A stretch of 64,000 nt of DNA from CAVQOB01 sp963714325 (GTDB lineage Bacteria; Pseudomonadota; Alphaproteobacteria; Rhizobiales; Hyphomicrobiaceae): positions 1 through 64,000 of the forward strand of contig CAVQOB010000004.1 of NCBI GenBank assembly GCA_963714325.1. Direction: 5' to 3'. The notes under the pieces were generated by a model that did no database searches, was not told the DNA's origin, and was given only the letters and a program-made list of their open reading frames with translations. The position numbers and the translations under genes are program-made. Positions 1 to 8,511 of the stretch are shown piece by piece (the first letter of the stretch is position 1; the number at the start of each line of letters is the position of its first letter).

Positions 1-107
1 CTGAAGCCGTGCCGCGAGGCTATCGCCTCGACCGCCATGAAGCCGACGTTGTGGCGATTGCCGGCGTATTTTCCGCCCGGATTGCCGAGGCCGACGAACA
101 GCTTCAT
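1..107 (-). CDS. pth: Peptidyl-tRNA hydrolase, N-terminal part (cut by window edge)
   Basis: Only the first 35 codons lie inside the window. The start is the ATG complementary to 105-107. The protein opens MKLFVGLGNPGGKYAGNRHN, which is the signature N-terminus of bacterial Pth: the GLGNPG loop, then the N-R-H-N segment holding the conserved Asn and the catalytic-site His. Pth releases peptides from prematurely dropped peptidyl-tRNAs in the cytoplasm. It lies directly downstream of rplY on the same strand, an arrangement typical of alphaproteobacteria, so the two are probably co-transcribed. The C-terminus is not visible. Confidence 0.95.
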   Translation of the reverse strand, partial: MKLFVGLGNPGGKYAGNRHNVGFMAVEAIASRHGF

Positions 108-203
108 GGCGCAGGCGTCCTCGCCATCTCGGCGCACAATCGCGTGCAGATATAACGCGCAAGCGCAGAGGTGGGCGCCGACATTGCGCCCACCTCGCCG
201 CGC

Positions 204-971
204 TTACTTCTTTGCAGCCGGCTTGGCGGCAGCGGCTGGCGCCGCCTTCGCACCCGCAGCCGGCTTGGCGCCTGCAGCCGGAGCCTTGCCACCTGCCGCC
301 GGAGCTGCCGCCTTGGCATCGCCTGCCGCTGCCGCGCCTTCCGCGCCTACAGCCGGCGCCACACCATCGGCCGCCACTGCTGCCGTCGTTGTCTCTTCGA
401 CTTCCTCAGCCTTGGCGCCGGCAACCGTCGCGATGGTGAAATCGCGGCCACGGATCACCGTCGTCACACCGTCCGGAATCTTCGTCGCGGAGATGTGGAT
501 CGAGCGTCCGATTTCGAGACCGGTCAGGTCGAATTCGAATACGGCCGGGATCTTGTCGGGATGGCAATAGACCTCGACATCATGGCGCACGATGTTGAGC
601 ACGCCACCGCGCTTCAAGCCGGGCGAGGCACCCTCGTTGACGAATTTGCACGGCACCGACACGCGGATTTTGCTCGTTGAGCCGACGCGCTGGAAGTCGA
701 CGTGAATGGGAAAGTCCTTGACCGGATCGACCTGCACGTCGCGCGGAATGGCGCGCGTCTTCTGGCCGTCGACATTGACCTCGAAGATCGAGCCGAGGAA
801 ACGGCCCTTGCCGATCAGCAGTCCGAGTTCCTGGCTGTCCAACGCGATGATCTGCGCGTCTTTCTTCTCGCCGTAGATCACTCCCGGCACTTTTCCTTCA
901 CGACGCACTGCCCGAGCGGCCCCCTTGCCGGCTCCTGGACGCGCCGTGGCTTTGATTTCAACGTTTGCCAT
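204..971 (-). CDS. rplY: 50S ribosomal protein L25/general stress protein Ctc
   Basis: The 255-residue product is a long-form L25 (TL5/Ctc type) that binds 5S rRNA in the large ribosomal subunit. The N-terminal beta-barrel (about residues 5-95, with a GKGAARAVRREGKVPGVIYG-like segment) is followed by the TL5 C-terminal domain (about 100-190, including the HVDFQRV motif). A low-complexity Ala/Pro/Gly/Lys tail of about 65 residues ends in a lysine-rich terminus. The frame is open upstream to 1046. I chose the ATG at 971 because it gives the family-typical MANVEIKA start and has a GGAG ribosome-binding site about 9 bases upstream. pth follows about 95 bases downstream. Confidence 0.95.
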   Translation of the reverse strand: MANVEIKATARPGAGKGAARAVRREGKVPGVIYGEKKDAQIIALDSQELGLLIGKGRFLGSIFEVNVDGQKTRAIPRDVQVDPVKDFPIHVDFQRVGSTSKIRVSVPCKFVNEGASPGLKRGGVLNIVRHDVEVYCHPDKIPAVFEFDLTGLEIGRSIHISATKIPDGVTTVIRGRDFTIATVAGAKAEEVEETTTAAVAADGVAPAVGAEGAAAAGDAKAAAPAAGGKAPAAGAKPAAGAKAAPAAAAKPAAKK

Positions 972-1372
972 CAGCTTGTTCTCCAAAGATAAATTGACCG
1001 CCACCTCCGAATATCCAATCAGTTGGATACGCGGCGCGCAGTCCATTCTTGTCCCCGCACCGCCTCCAAGGGTGCAAGCATGCGGGGTCTCAACAGTCCT
1101 GAGATGGCCGCCTTATAGCCGCGAGCGGCCGAAATGGCAATTGTGGGGGGATTTGGGGGGGATGGCGCTCCGACCACTGCAGCCAATGGCGGGTTGCGGC
1201 AGTAGACCAGCCATCAGACCCGCAGAACCCAAGGGCACATTTCCGTCGAAATTGATCCATGCACGAAGTCGCTGCGCGACAGCCCGCTGCGCGGGATGCA
1301 GGAACCGATGGGCCGGTGCTTGGGGCAACCGGTAACCAGTTGAGACGACAGAGGTAACGGGGCGGGGAGCCC
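972..1372. other. Non-coding stretch between rplY and the IS91-type element
   Basis: This stretch should hold the rplY promoter and the left flank of the insertion element. I see no convincing gene; open frames crossing it on the minus strand are antisense to the recombinase gene. G-rich runs occur at about 1144-1160 and a small C/G-rich inverted repeat at about 1269-1297. I could not locate the exact left end of the element. Confidence 0.5.
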
Positions 1373-1412
1373 CATCCTGAGAGTGGAGGTGTTCAGCAAC
1401 CTCACTCAGGAT
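1373..1412. repeat. Stem-loop just upstream of the element's recombinase gene
   Basis: An imperfect inverted repeat begins ATCCTGAG and ends CTCAGGAT, with further GTGGAGGT/AACCTCAC pairing towards a short loop. It lies 10 bases before the recombinase start codon. It may be part of the terminal structure of the element (IS91-type elements have hairpin ends recognised by HUH transposases) or may limit read-through into the recombinase. The pairing is seen in the sequence; the role is inferred. Confidence 0.55.
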
Positions 1413-1422
1413 CGAACTCCCC

Positions 1423-2397
1423 ATGACGAACATTACCACCGTCTCTCCACTCCGCCAGCGGATGCTGGAGGATATGGCTTCCCGCCAGCTCGCAAAGGGC
1501 ACACAGATCGGCCACGTCCGTGCCTGCAAGCGGTTCGCCGCGTGGCTGAAGCGCTCGCCGGATACAGCCACCGTCGACGAGGTCCGGGCCTTCCAGCTGC
1601 ATCTGATGCAGACCGGCACCTCGATCCAGACGCGCAACCGCACGATGACCGGCCTGCGCTTCCTGTTCCGCGTCACCATGCGCCGGCTCGATCTGGCCAA
1701 CGAGATCCATCACATCAAGGAGCCAACGCGCCTGCCCCAGCTCCTGAGTGGAGAGGAGGCGTCGCGCCTGCTCGTCATGGCCGGCAACCTGCAGACGCGC
1801 GTGCTGCTGTCGATCGGCTATGGTGCCGGCCTGCGCGTCAGTGAGGCCGTCAAGCTGAAGGTCAAGCACATCGACCGCTCGCTCGGCATCATCCGTGTTG
1901 AGCAGGGCAAGGGCCGCAAGGACCGACAGGTGATGCTATCGCCGGAGCTGTACGCGCTACTGCGCGAGTGGTGGACGGTCAGGAGCACGCACAACGACGA
2001 CGGCGTGGCCGTCGCCGAGCGCTGGCTATTCCCGGGCCGTGGCGAGAACGCGCATCTGACGCCGCGCCAGGTGACGCGCCTGTTCCAGCAGACGCTGATG
2101 GCGGCCGGCATCACGAAGAAGGCGACGCTGCACGCCTTGCGGCACTCGTTTGCGACCCACCTCTTCGACCAGGGCGTCGATATTCGTAAGATCCAGGCGT
2201 TGCTCGGACACGAGAAGTTGGAGACGACGGCCCGCTATACGCGCGTCGCTACCGGACTGATCACGGCCATCGAGAGCCCACTCGATCAGCTCACTCTGCC
2301 GCACAGCGCCAAGGCCGGCACGACGCGCAAGCGACGAGCCAAGCGGCCCGCCAAGACCCCGGCTGGCAACGATGGAAGCGGCGAGCCGAGCACATAG
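1423..2397 (+). CDS. Tyrosine recombinase/integrase of the IS91-type element
   Basis: This 324-residue protein has the two-domain layout of XerC/D-like recombinases. A SAM-like core-binding domain (about residues 10-95) precedes a catalytic domain (about 105-285). The active-site set is visible: Arg in GAGLRVSEAV, Lys in the GKGRKDR beta-turn, HALRHSFATHL (His and Arg), GHEKLETTARYTRV (second His and the nucleophilic Tyr). A basic tail of about 35 residues follows. The start ATG at 1423 lies just after a stem-loop. It ends 12 bases before the transposase, so the two are probably co-transcribed. In such elements the recombinase is thought to help transposition or resolution, but its exact job is not established. 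Confidence 0.9.
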   Translation: MTNITTVSPLRQRMLEDMASRQLAKGTQIGHVRACKRFAAWLKRSPDTATVDEVRAFQLHLMQTGTSIQTRNRTMTGLRFLFRVTMRRLDLANEIHHIKEPTRLPQLLSGEEASRLLVMAGNLQTRVLLSIGYGAGLRVSEAVKLKVKHIDRSLGIIRVEQGKGRKDRQVMLSPELYALLREWWTVRSTHNDDGVAVAERWLFPGRGENAHLTPRQVTRLFQQTLMAAGITKKATLHALRHSFATHLFDQGVDIRKIQALLGHEKLETTARYTRVATGLITAIESPLDQLTLPHSAKAGTTRKRRAKRPAKTPAGNDGSGEPST

Positions 2398-2409
2398 CCG
2401 GTCGCGGCC

Positions 2410-3633
2410 GTGCCCCGCCCCGATCTGGAGGTCGCGGACATCTTCCGCGACCACGGGGCCGCTTGGCGCGCAGCCAACCGCGGCCACGTCAGCCTCGACC
2501 AGCTGAAGGTCATGAGCGCGATCGAGCGTTGCCGCACGGCGGCGCTCGGCGGGCACGTTGCGCGCTGCGAGAACACGGCCTGCGGTCATACTCTTGTGGC
2601 GTTCAACAGCTGTCGCAACAGGCACTGCCCCAAGTGCCAGGCGGCGGCGTCACGCGAGTGGCTCGCCGAGAGAGAGGCGGAACTGCTGCCGGTGCCGTAC
2701 TTCCACGTCGTCTACACGCTGCCGGCCGAGCTGCGCGACGTGGCCTACCAGAACAAGGCCGTCGTCTATGGCTTGCTGATGAAGGCGGCGGCCGAGACCA
2801 CGCTCCAGATCGCTGCCGATCCCAAGCGTCTTGGTGCCAGGATCGGTATCACCGCCGTGCTGCACACGTGGGGCTCGGCGATGACGCACCACCCGCACGT
2901 GCACATGATCGTGCCCGGCGGCGGCCTCTCGGCCGATGGCTCGCGATGGGTCTCGGCCAAGCCCGACTTCCTCGTGCATGTGCACGTGCTCGGCGCCTTG
3001 TTCCGCGGCAAGATGCTCAGCCTATTGAGCGAGGCGCACGCCCAAGGCCGCCTGCAGTTCCGCAATCGCCTCAGTGGTCTCGCCGACGCGAAGGCGTTCA
3101 AACGCTTCCTCGGGCCCTTGCGCCGCTCCAAGTGGATCGTGCATGTGAAGCCGCCGTTCGCGGGGCCCGAGGCGGTGCTGCGCTACCTGTCGCGCTACAC
3201 CCATCGCGTCGCCATCTCCAACCGCCGCCTGGTCGCGGCCGACGACGGCGGCGTCTCGTTCCACTGGAAAGACTATCGCATCGAAGGGCCGCAGCGTTGG
3301 AAGACGATGACCTTGCACCCGCATGAGTTCATCAGGCGCTTCCTGCTCCACGTCTTGCCGAAAGGCTTCCATCGCATCCGGCACTACGGCCTGTTCGCCA
3401 ACGGCAATCGGTCCGCTGCCATCTCCCGGGCGCGCGAACTGCTGGCCGTCGCACCACCCCCGCCGACACCGGAGCCGCCACCCGCGACCAGCGCTGACGA
3501 GCCGCGCGTGCTGAAGAGCCCATGCCCGTGTTGCGGCGGTCGCATGCACGTCATCGAGACCTTCGAGGTCGGCGCGACACCGAGGCATTGGCCACGACCG
3601 ACGCCGGCGACCATCGGGATCGACACGTCATGA
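2410..3633 (+). CDS. IS91 family transposase (HUH, Y-transposase)
   Basis: The 407-residue protein starts with a cysteine-rich zinc-binding domain (CENTAC, CRNRHCPKCQ, about residues 50-80). The catalytic domain holds the HUH metal-binding motif HHPHVHMIVPGGG (about 160-172). A later YLSRYTHRVAISNRRL segment carries the candidate nucleophilic tyrosines. The enzyme nicks one strand at the element's origin and drives rolling-circle transposition. The gene looks full length. The start written is GTG at 2410; an ATG further in is possible. A CPCCGGRM zinc-knuckle-like motif lies near the C-terminus. Confidence 0.93.
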   Translation: MPRPDLEVADIFRDHGAAWRAANRGHVSLDQLKVMSAIERCRTAALGGHVARCENTACGHTLVAFNSCRNRHCPKCQAAASREWLAEREAELLPVPYFHVVYTLPAELRDVAYQNKAVVYGLLMKAAAETTLQIAADPKRLGARIGITAVLHTWGSAMTHHPHVHMIVPGGGLSADGSRWVSAKPDFLVHVHVLGALFRGKMLSLLSEAHAQGRLQFRNRLSGLADAKAFKRFLGPLRRSKWIVHVKPPFAGPEAVLRYLSRYTHRVAISNRRLVAADDGGVSFHWKDYRIEGPQRWKTMTLHPHEFIRRFLLHVLPKGFHRIRHYGLFANGNRSAAISRARELLAVAPPPPTPEPPPATSADEPRVLKSPCPCCGGRMHVIETFEVGATPRHWPRPTPATIGIDTS

Positions 3634-4030
3634 GATCAGCCAGACTGAGGCCCGTTCGCAGACTGCCCGTCACGCTGGTCCCAAGCCGGCGACGCCGACG
3701 GCCGGCTCCACCCAGAGCCGACGCCATGCATCCACACGATCACCCGGCCGACTGCCTGCCCAAAGCTCGCTTATCTGGCGCTGACAGACCCGTCCATCGC
3801 CCAAATCGCCGTGCAGGCGACGATCATCAGGCCCTCAACCTCTTGGCGCCGATGCTCAATCCCCATAGCGCACACCCCGTGGCTCGCCGAGCCCGCTGCA
3901 CCGCCTGAACTTCACCTCCCGCGACTTCGTGCCTGGGCGCTTCTCGAACGTCGGCCCGAGACAGCCGCACGCGCACCCATGGCCGACATCCGAGAAACCT
4001 GCACCGAAGCGGACGTCCGCGTGCGCCTGC
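3634..4030. other. Right flank of the IS91-type element, no gene seen
   Basis: Open frames here are short, arginine/proline-rich and without recognisable domains, so I treat the stretch as non-coding. It probably contains the right terminus (origin end) of the element, which I could not pin down. Confidence 0.45.
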
Positions 4031-4201
4031 TCTTCCCTCTCCCCGTTCTTACGGGGAGGGTCAGGGTGAGGGGCGGCCGCTTGCGCTATCTCTCGACAAC
4101 GCTCTATCGCGCCTGTGTTTTAGAGATGCTTGTCGCACGTGTGGCTGCCCCTCATCCGCCCCTTCGGGGCACCTTCTCCACGTAAGGACGGGGAGAAGGC
4201 A
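4031..4201. repeat. Pair of inverted rhizobial-type palindromic repeats
   Basis: Two copies of the same short intergenic repeat lie in opposite orientation. The first, 4031-4080, has a CCCTCTCCCCGTTCTTACGG-type stem. The second, 4141-4201, contains GCCCCTTCGGGGC followed by a CTTCTCC...GGAGAAG stem. The second copy read on the minus strand resembles the first base for base over much of its length. Repeats of this kind are scattered between genes in many Rhizobiales genomes. A related short hairpin is at 10399-10431. Confidence 0.7.
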
Positions 4202-4436
4202 GCACCTGGCCCATCATGCCGGCTGCATGGTTTTCGCGACCAGCGACGTGAGCGGGGGTTCAGCGGACATGCTCGGCAGGCGTTTTGCCAGCGACCGTCC
4301 TTGCCTGCACCTAACCCGGCACCCTCACGCCGGCGCAACAAGCCGCTGCGCGTTTCCCTGAAACGCCGCCAACGCCTCTAGCCGCGCGGCAAGCGCGTTC
4401 GGCGCTGGATACATTGCAGCAAGCGCTTCGATCACC

Positions 4437-4679
4437 TCACGAGCGCCGCCTGAAACCCCAAGCCAGGAGGCCAAGGCCGGCGACGAGGCAGAGGCCGGAC
4501 AGACTACCCCAGACCAGCCCCGCTTGCTCCAAATACACCTGCTCACTCACGGGATCATAACAACGCCCCAGCTCATTGAAGCAATCGCGCCAACGCCAAT
4601 AGCGTTGATAGAAGGTCACCGCGAACAGGCCGGTGAGTGCGAGACAGCAGAGCCCAAGAGTAGTGAGTACGCCGCGCAT
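4437..4679 (-). CDS. Small hypothetical membrane protein
   Basis: A predicted 80-residue protein has two hydrophobic segments. The first (about residues 3-22, GVLTTLGLCCLALTGLFAV) and the second (about 56-75, VWGSLSGLCLVAGLGLLAWG) are separated by a short polar loop containing two cysteines. It ends with a positively charged RRRS tail. I prefer the ATG at 4679, at the start of the first membrane segment; the frame is open to 4733. I recognise no family. It stands alone between repeat DNA and the GH51 gene, and codon usage is ordinary. It is supported only by its membrane-protein pattern. Confidence 0.45.
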   Translation of the reverse strand: MRGVLTTLGLCCLALTGLFAVTFYQRYWRWRDCFNELGRCYDPVSEQVYLEQAGLVWGSLSGLCLVAGLGLLAWGFRRRS

Positions 4680-5105
4680 GGCCGCTCTCGTGCCTCCCTG
4701 AAGTCGCGCGAACGCGTGCGCTCCGTCACGCATTGGATTATGGGCGCTTTGGCATGGCGTGTCAGCGGGCTCATTCCGGCCCGCAGACGCTTCAACTCGT
4801 ATCGTTCGACTGCCGGCCGGTATGAGCCCATTCAGCGTTGGTCAGGAGGCAGCTGCGCAACCGCCGTGACAATCACCGGCCGCAATGGCAACGCGGTCCG
4901 GCTCCGGACAGCACCACGCCGCCAATCACGGGCTTACTTCTACTCCGCCACGCTGGCCTGAAACGACTCCGCTGATGACAATACGGTTCCGCCAACAGGC
5001 TGGGGCGTGCGACGACCGTCGCCCGAGCCACCTGACAGCCATAACTAACTTTGACGCATTCCGATCAACACACGAGCAGCGTATGTCGGAAGCCGCGGTG
5101 TGTCG
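4680..5105. other. Non-coding stretch downstream of the GH51 gene
   Basis: No convincing gene on either strand. Open frames here are shuffled low-complexity or overlap the neighbours. It should contain the end of the long minus-strand transcript coming from the arabinofuranosidase gene, but I see no strong intrinsic terminator. Confidence 0.4.
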
Positions 5106-6656
5106 TCATCCACCCTCACGACAGCTGACGACATTCCAAGATGCGGGTTTCAGCTCAAGCGTCAGCGACCGTCCCTTGATGGATGCGCCTTTGAGTTTTG
5201 ATGGTGATACGCGCTCGGGCGCGCTCTTCGTATTGCACGCCTTGAGATCGGTATGCCGCAGCTCCAGCGCGTCTATGACTTTCAGTTCGCCGAACCCGCG
5301 TATGTCCACTGTGACGGTCATATCATTCTTGAGATCGCGATTGAGCGCGAACAACGAAAGCGATTTTCCGTCCGTGCCCGCAACCGCCGATAGTTTGAGG
5401 TAGGGTGTCCCATTCAGCTCGAAGTGGTGATCCGCCGCGCCGCGCGGATCAAAATAGCGAGTATCGTAGGTCTCCGACTCGATCCGTGTCCGCAGAACGT
5501 CCCCGCGTCCGAACCGGCTCATCTGTGCGAACGGATGGAAAATTGTCTGCCGCCAGGCAGGTCCACCCGTCTCCGTCATGATCGGCGCAATCACATTGAC
5601 GAGTTGCGCCAGGCAAGCGGACTTCACGCGATCAGCGTGGTTGAGCAGCGAGATGCAGGCGCCACCGAACGCGAGTGCATCCTCCATCGTATAGATTTCT
5701 TCCAGGATGGGCGGCGCAATCGGCCAACCAGCCTTGACGCGGTCCTCGTGCTTTCTGCGCGTCCGGTACCACACATTCCACTCGTCAAACGACAACATCA
5801 AGCGCTTCGGCGATCGCCGCCGCGCCGCGACGGCATCGGCAATCGCGACCACCTCCTCGGTGAAGCGGTCCATGACATCTGCCGATGCCAGAAAAGCCGC
5901 GGTATCCCCTGCGTAATTGTTGAGATAAGTGTGCAGCGAGACGTATTCGACGAGATCGAAGGTGTGTTCGAGCACCTCGTCGTCCCAGCGGCCGAAGGTT
6001 GGCATATTGCGCGCCGTCGAGCCGCACGCCGCGAGCACGATCGAGGGATCGATCCACTTCATCATTTTCGCGGCCTCCGCGGCGATCCGGCCGTACTCCG
6101 TCGCGGTCTTGCGCTCCATCTGCCAAGGCCCGTCCATCTCATTGCCGAGGCACCAGAATTTCACATCGTGCGGCTTGTCCCAGCCGTGACTCCTTCGCAG
6201 ATCAGACCAGTAGGTGCCGCCCGGATGGTTGCAGTACTCCAACAAGTTGCGGGCATCATCTCCGGCACGCGTGCCAAGATTGACGGCCATCATCGGTTCG
6301 ACGTCGGCGACTTTGCACCAATCCATGAACTCGTTGGTGCCGAATGTGTTCGGTTCAGTCGAGAACCAGGCCAGATCGAGTTTCTTGGGCCGTTTTTCCG
6401 GCGGACCAACGCCGTCCTCCCAGTTGTAGCCGGATACGAAGTTGCCGCCGGGATAGCGAATGATCGTCGGCGCAAGCTCTTTAACGAGGGCCAACACGTC
6501 GCGACGGAAGCCCCTCTTGTCGGCGGTTGGGTGCCCCGGTTCGTACAGTCCACCGTAAACGCAGCGCCCGAGATGCTCGACAAAGGCGCCGAACAAACGC
6601 GGGTCTGTTCGACCGATCGCGAAATCGCGATCCACCATGACAGAAGCTTTACTCAT
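5106..6656 (-). CDS. Alpha-N-arabinofuranosidase, glycoside hydrolase family 51
   Basis: The 516-residue enzyme is full length for GH51. It has the (beta/alpha)8 catalytic domain with RYPGGNFVSGYNWEDG (about 67-82), the acid/base Glu in GNEMDGPW (Glu173) and the nucleophile Glu in FDEWNVWY (Glu292), followed by the C-terminal beta-sandwich. Family members hydrolyse terminal alpha-L-arabinofuranosyl groups from arabinan, arabinoxylan or oligosaccharides. There is no signal peptide, so it acts in the cytoplasm on imported oligosaccharides. Its ATG overlaps the stop of the preceding ABC ATPase gene (ATGA), so it is the last gene of the Opp-type operon. This links that importer to arabinose-containing oligosaccharides by inference. 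Confidence 0.94.
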   Translation of the reverse strand: MSKASVMVDRDFAIGRTDPRLFGAFVEHLGRCVYGGLYEPGHPTADKRGFRRDVLALVKELAPTIIRYPGGNFVSGYNWEDGVGPPEKRPKKLDLAWFSTEPNTFGTNEFMDWCKVADVEPMMAVNLGTRAGDDARNLLEYCNHPGGTYWSDLRRSHGWDKPHDVKFWCLGNEMDGPWQMERKTATEYGRIAAEAAKMMKWIDPSIVLAACGSTARNMPTFGRWDDEVLEHTFDLVEYVSLHTYLNNYAGDTAAFLASADVMDRFTEEVVAIADAVAARRRSPKRLMLSFDEWNVWYRTRRKHEDRVKAGWPIAPPILEEIYTMEDALAFGGACISLLNHADRVKSACLAQLVNVIAPIMTETGGPAWRQTIFHPFAQMSRFGRGDVLRTRIESETYDTRYFDPRGAADHHFELNGTPYLKLSAVAGTDGKSLSLFALNRDLKNDMTVTVDIRGFGELKVIDALELRHTDLKACNTKSAPERVSPSKLKGASIKGRSLTLELKPASWNVVSCREGG

Positions 6657-7504
6657 TGGAGATCTCCATGTGTGGGTTTGGTTGAACGGGGTGCTGCCGC
6701 CGTTCGAGTGCTACCCGGCAACAGAACAGCGTCGCGCAGTTGCTGCGAATAGGGATGGCGTGGTGCAGACAACACGGTACGAGCGTCACCACTCTCCACG
6801 ATTTCTCCCTTATTCAAGATGATCAGCCGATCGCTGATGTAATAGGCGGTGGCCAAGTCGTGCGTGATGTACACGATCGAGATGCCCAGATCGTCGCGGA
6901 GATCCTTGAACAGATTGACGATCGACATGCGCAGCGAGGCGTCGACCATCGAAACCGGTTCATCGGCAACAATGAGCTTCGGCCGCGAGAGCAGGGCGCG
7001 GGCGATGGCGACGCGCTGCAATTGGCCACCGGAGAGTTCATGCGGGAAGCGGCCCTTGACTTCGGCAAGCGAGAGCCCAACTTGCCGCAGCGCCCGATCG
7101 GCGTCCGCCTCCTCCGCCGTTGCCGTGTCCGCACCGCCGAACCGGCGGGCGGTCATGAACAGGTAGCGTTCGACCTGCTTCAATGGGTTGAACGCCTCGA
7201 AGGGGTTCTGAAAGATCGGCTGCACCTTGGCCATGAAAGCGCGGCGCGCGGCGCGTCCCGAAAGGGATGCGACGTCCCGGCCGTCGAAGATCAATTGTCC
7301 AGCCGTCGGTTCGGTGATGCCGAGGATCATGCGTGCGAGCGTTGACTTGCCTGAGCCCGACTCGCCAATAACCGTAAAGACCTCAGGTCGATCAATGCCG
7401 ACGGCGAAGCTGACATCCTTCACCGCGTCCACCCGGTTCGAAGAAAACAGCCCCCCGCGCGTAAAGGACTTGCTGACATGACTCAAAGCAAGGAGCGCGC
7501 TCAT
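6653..7504 (-). CDS. Opp-type ABC transporter ATP-binding protein (OppF-like)
   Basis: This 283-residue nucleotide-binding subunit starts MSALLALSHV at the ATG overlapping the upstream ATPase stop (ATGA). It shows Walker A GESGSGKSTLARM, the Q-loop (QPIFQNPFEAFNP), the signature LSGGQLQRVAIARAL, Walker B LIVADEPVSMVD and the switch His in YITHDLATAYY. The position as second ATPase and the Opp-type Q-loop fit the OppF/DppF role. It energises import through the two permeases encoded upstream. Its stop overlaps the GH51 start. Opp-type systems carry peptides or oligosaccharides; the neighbouring hydrolase favours oligosaccharides. Confidence 0.9.
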   Translation of the reverse strand: MSALLALSHVSKSFTRGGLFSSNRVDAVKDVSFAVGIDRPEVFTVIGESGSGKSTLARMILGITEPTAGQLIFDGRDVASLSGRAARRAFMAKVQPIFQNPFEAFNPLKQVERYLFMTARRFGGADTATAEEADADRALRQVGLSLAEVKGRFPHELSGGQLQRVAIARALLSRPKLIVADEPVSMVDASLRMSIVNLFKDLRDDLGISIVYITHDLATAYYISDRLIILNKGEIVESGDARTVLSAPRHPYSQQLRDAVLLPGSTRTAAAPRSTKPTHGDLQ

Positions 7505-8511
7505 GCCGATCGCTCCGCCGCAACGGCATGACAGGCGACGCGATGCTGCGCATGTGTTGAATGCATCGGCGGCACCGTGGACTTGCATATGTCCATCACC
7601 ATCGGGCAGCGTGGGTGAAAGCGACAGCCCGTTGGCGGATCGGCGAGATTAGGCGGACTGCCTTCAAGACCTTTGCGCCGCGTAGCGTCCCCGATGCGCG
7701 GCAGGCTGGCAATCAGGTGCTTCGTATAGGGATGCTGTGGCCGGTCGAAAATCTCAGCAGTTTGCGCCTCTTCGACGAGCCGCCCGGCATACATGATGCC
7801 AAGGCGATCGGTTATGTGTGCATGCACGCCCATGTCATGCGTGACGAACAGCACGGACGAGCCGATCTCGCGCTGAATATCGCGGATCATGCCAAGGACG
7901 TCTTTCTGGACCACCACGTCGAGCGCCGTTGTCGGCTCGTCCGCAATAATGAAGTCCGGCCGGCAGATGGTGGCGAGTGCGATGGTCACGCGCTGGCGCA
8001 TGCCGCCCGAAAGCTCGTGCGGATAGGCTTTCAGCACCGAAGGGTCGAGCCGCACCCGCGCCAAGTGTTCAATAACCGCTCCCTCGAAAGCGGCGTCGGT
8101 TCCGCCCAAATGTCGAAAGGCGAAATCGCGGAATGTATGACGGACCCGTCTGAGCGGGTTGAGCACATTCATCGAGCCTTGCATGATGTAGGAGAGGTGT
8201 CGCCAGCGTATGCGCGCGATCTCTGAGGTCGGCGCGAGATGCACCGCATCGTATCCGGGGAGAAATTCGAATTGCGCAGAGCCGCCGACCATTTCCAGTG
8301 GCGGTCTCAATACGCCGGCGATGGTCTTGATGAGCGTCGTCTTGCCGGAACTTGATTCGCCGGCGAGCCCGTAGATCTCGTTGCGACGGACATCAAATGT
8401 CACTCCATCGACGGCCTTGACCTCGCGCGTGACGCCGAAATAGTTGGTCCGGAAGTGCGCCTGTAGATCGCGCACGCGCAAGATCGGGAGCGTGTTGTGC
8501 GGCACCGTCAT
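7501..8511 (-). CDS. Opp-type ABC transporter ATP-binding protein (OppD-like)
   Basis: This 336-residue ATPase has Walker A GESSSGKTTLIKT, signature LSGGMRQRVTIAL, Walker B FIIADEPTTALDVVVQ and switch His in FVTHDMGVHA. A C-terminal oligopeptide/dipeptide extension carries the cysteine motif CRFHPRCPMVMDIC, typical of OppD/DppD and associated with an iron-sulfur cluster in studied members. It overlaps the permease gene upstream and the OppF-like gene downstream by four bases each (ATGA), showing tight translational coupling. Confidence 0.9.
   Translation of the reverse strand: MTVPHNTLPILRVRDLQAHFRTNYFGVTREVKAVDGVTFDVRRNEIYGLAGESSSGKTTLIKTIAGVLRPPLEMVGGSAQFEFLPGYDAVHLAPTSEIARIRWRHLSYIMQGSMNVLNPLRRVRHTFRDFAFRHLGGTDAAFEGAVIEHLARVRLDPSVLKAYPHELSGGMRQRVTIALATICRPDFIIADEPTTALDVVVQKDVLGMIRDIQREIGSSVLFVTHDMGVHAHITDRLGIMYAGRLVEEAQTAEIFDRPQHPYTKHLIASLPRIGDATRRKGLEGSPPNLADPPTGCRFHPRCPMVMDICKSTVPPMHSTHAQHRVACHAVAAERSA

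Larger units (their letters stand above)
1373..3633 (+). mobile_element. IS91-family-like element, recombinase plus HUH transposase (ends approximate)
   Basis: Two genes 12 bases apart on the plus strand, a tyrosine recombinase and an IS91-type HUH transposase, form the known core of a subgroup of IS91-like elements. Such elements lack classical inverted termini and move by rolling-circle replication. The coordinates mark the core only: the true left end probably lies between about 1100 and 1373, and the true right end between 3634 and about 4030. I found no target duplication, as expected for this family. Confidence 0.75.

Noticed and set aside
5424..6752. 442-codon open frame on the plus strand
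   Set aside because: Antisense to the GH51 gene, whose catalytic residues and family-wide motifs show which strand codes.
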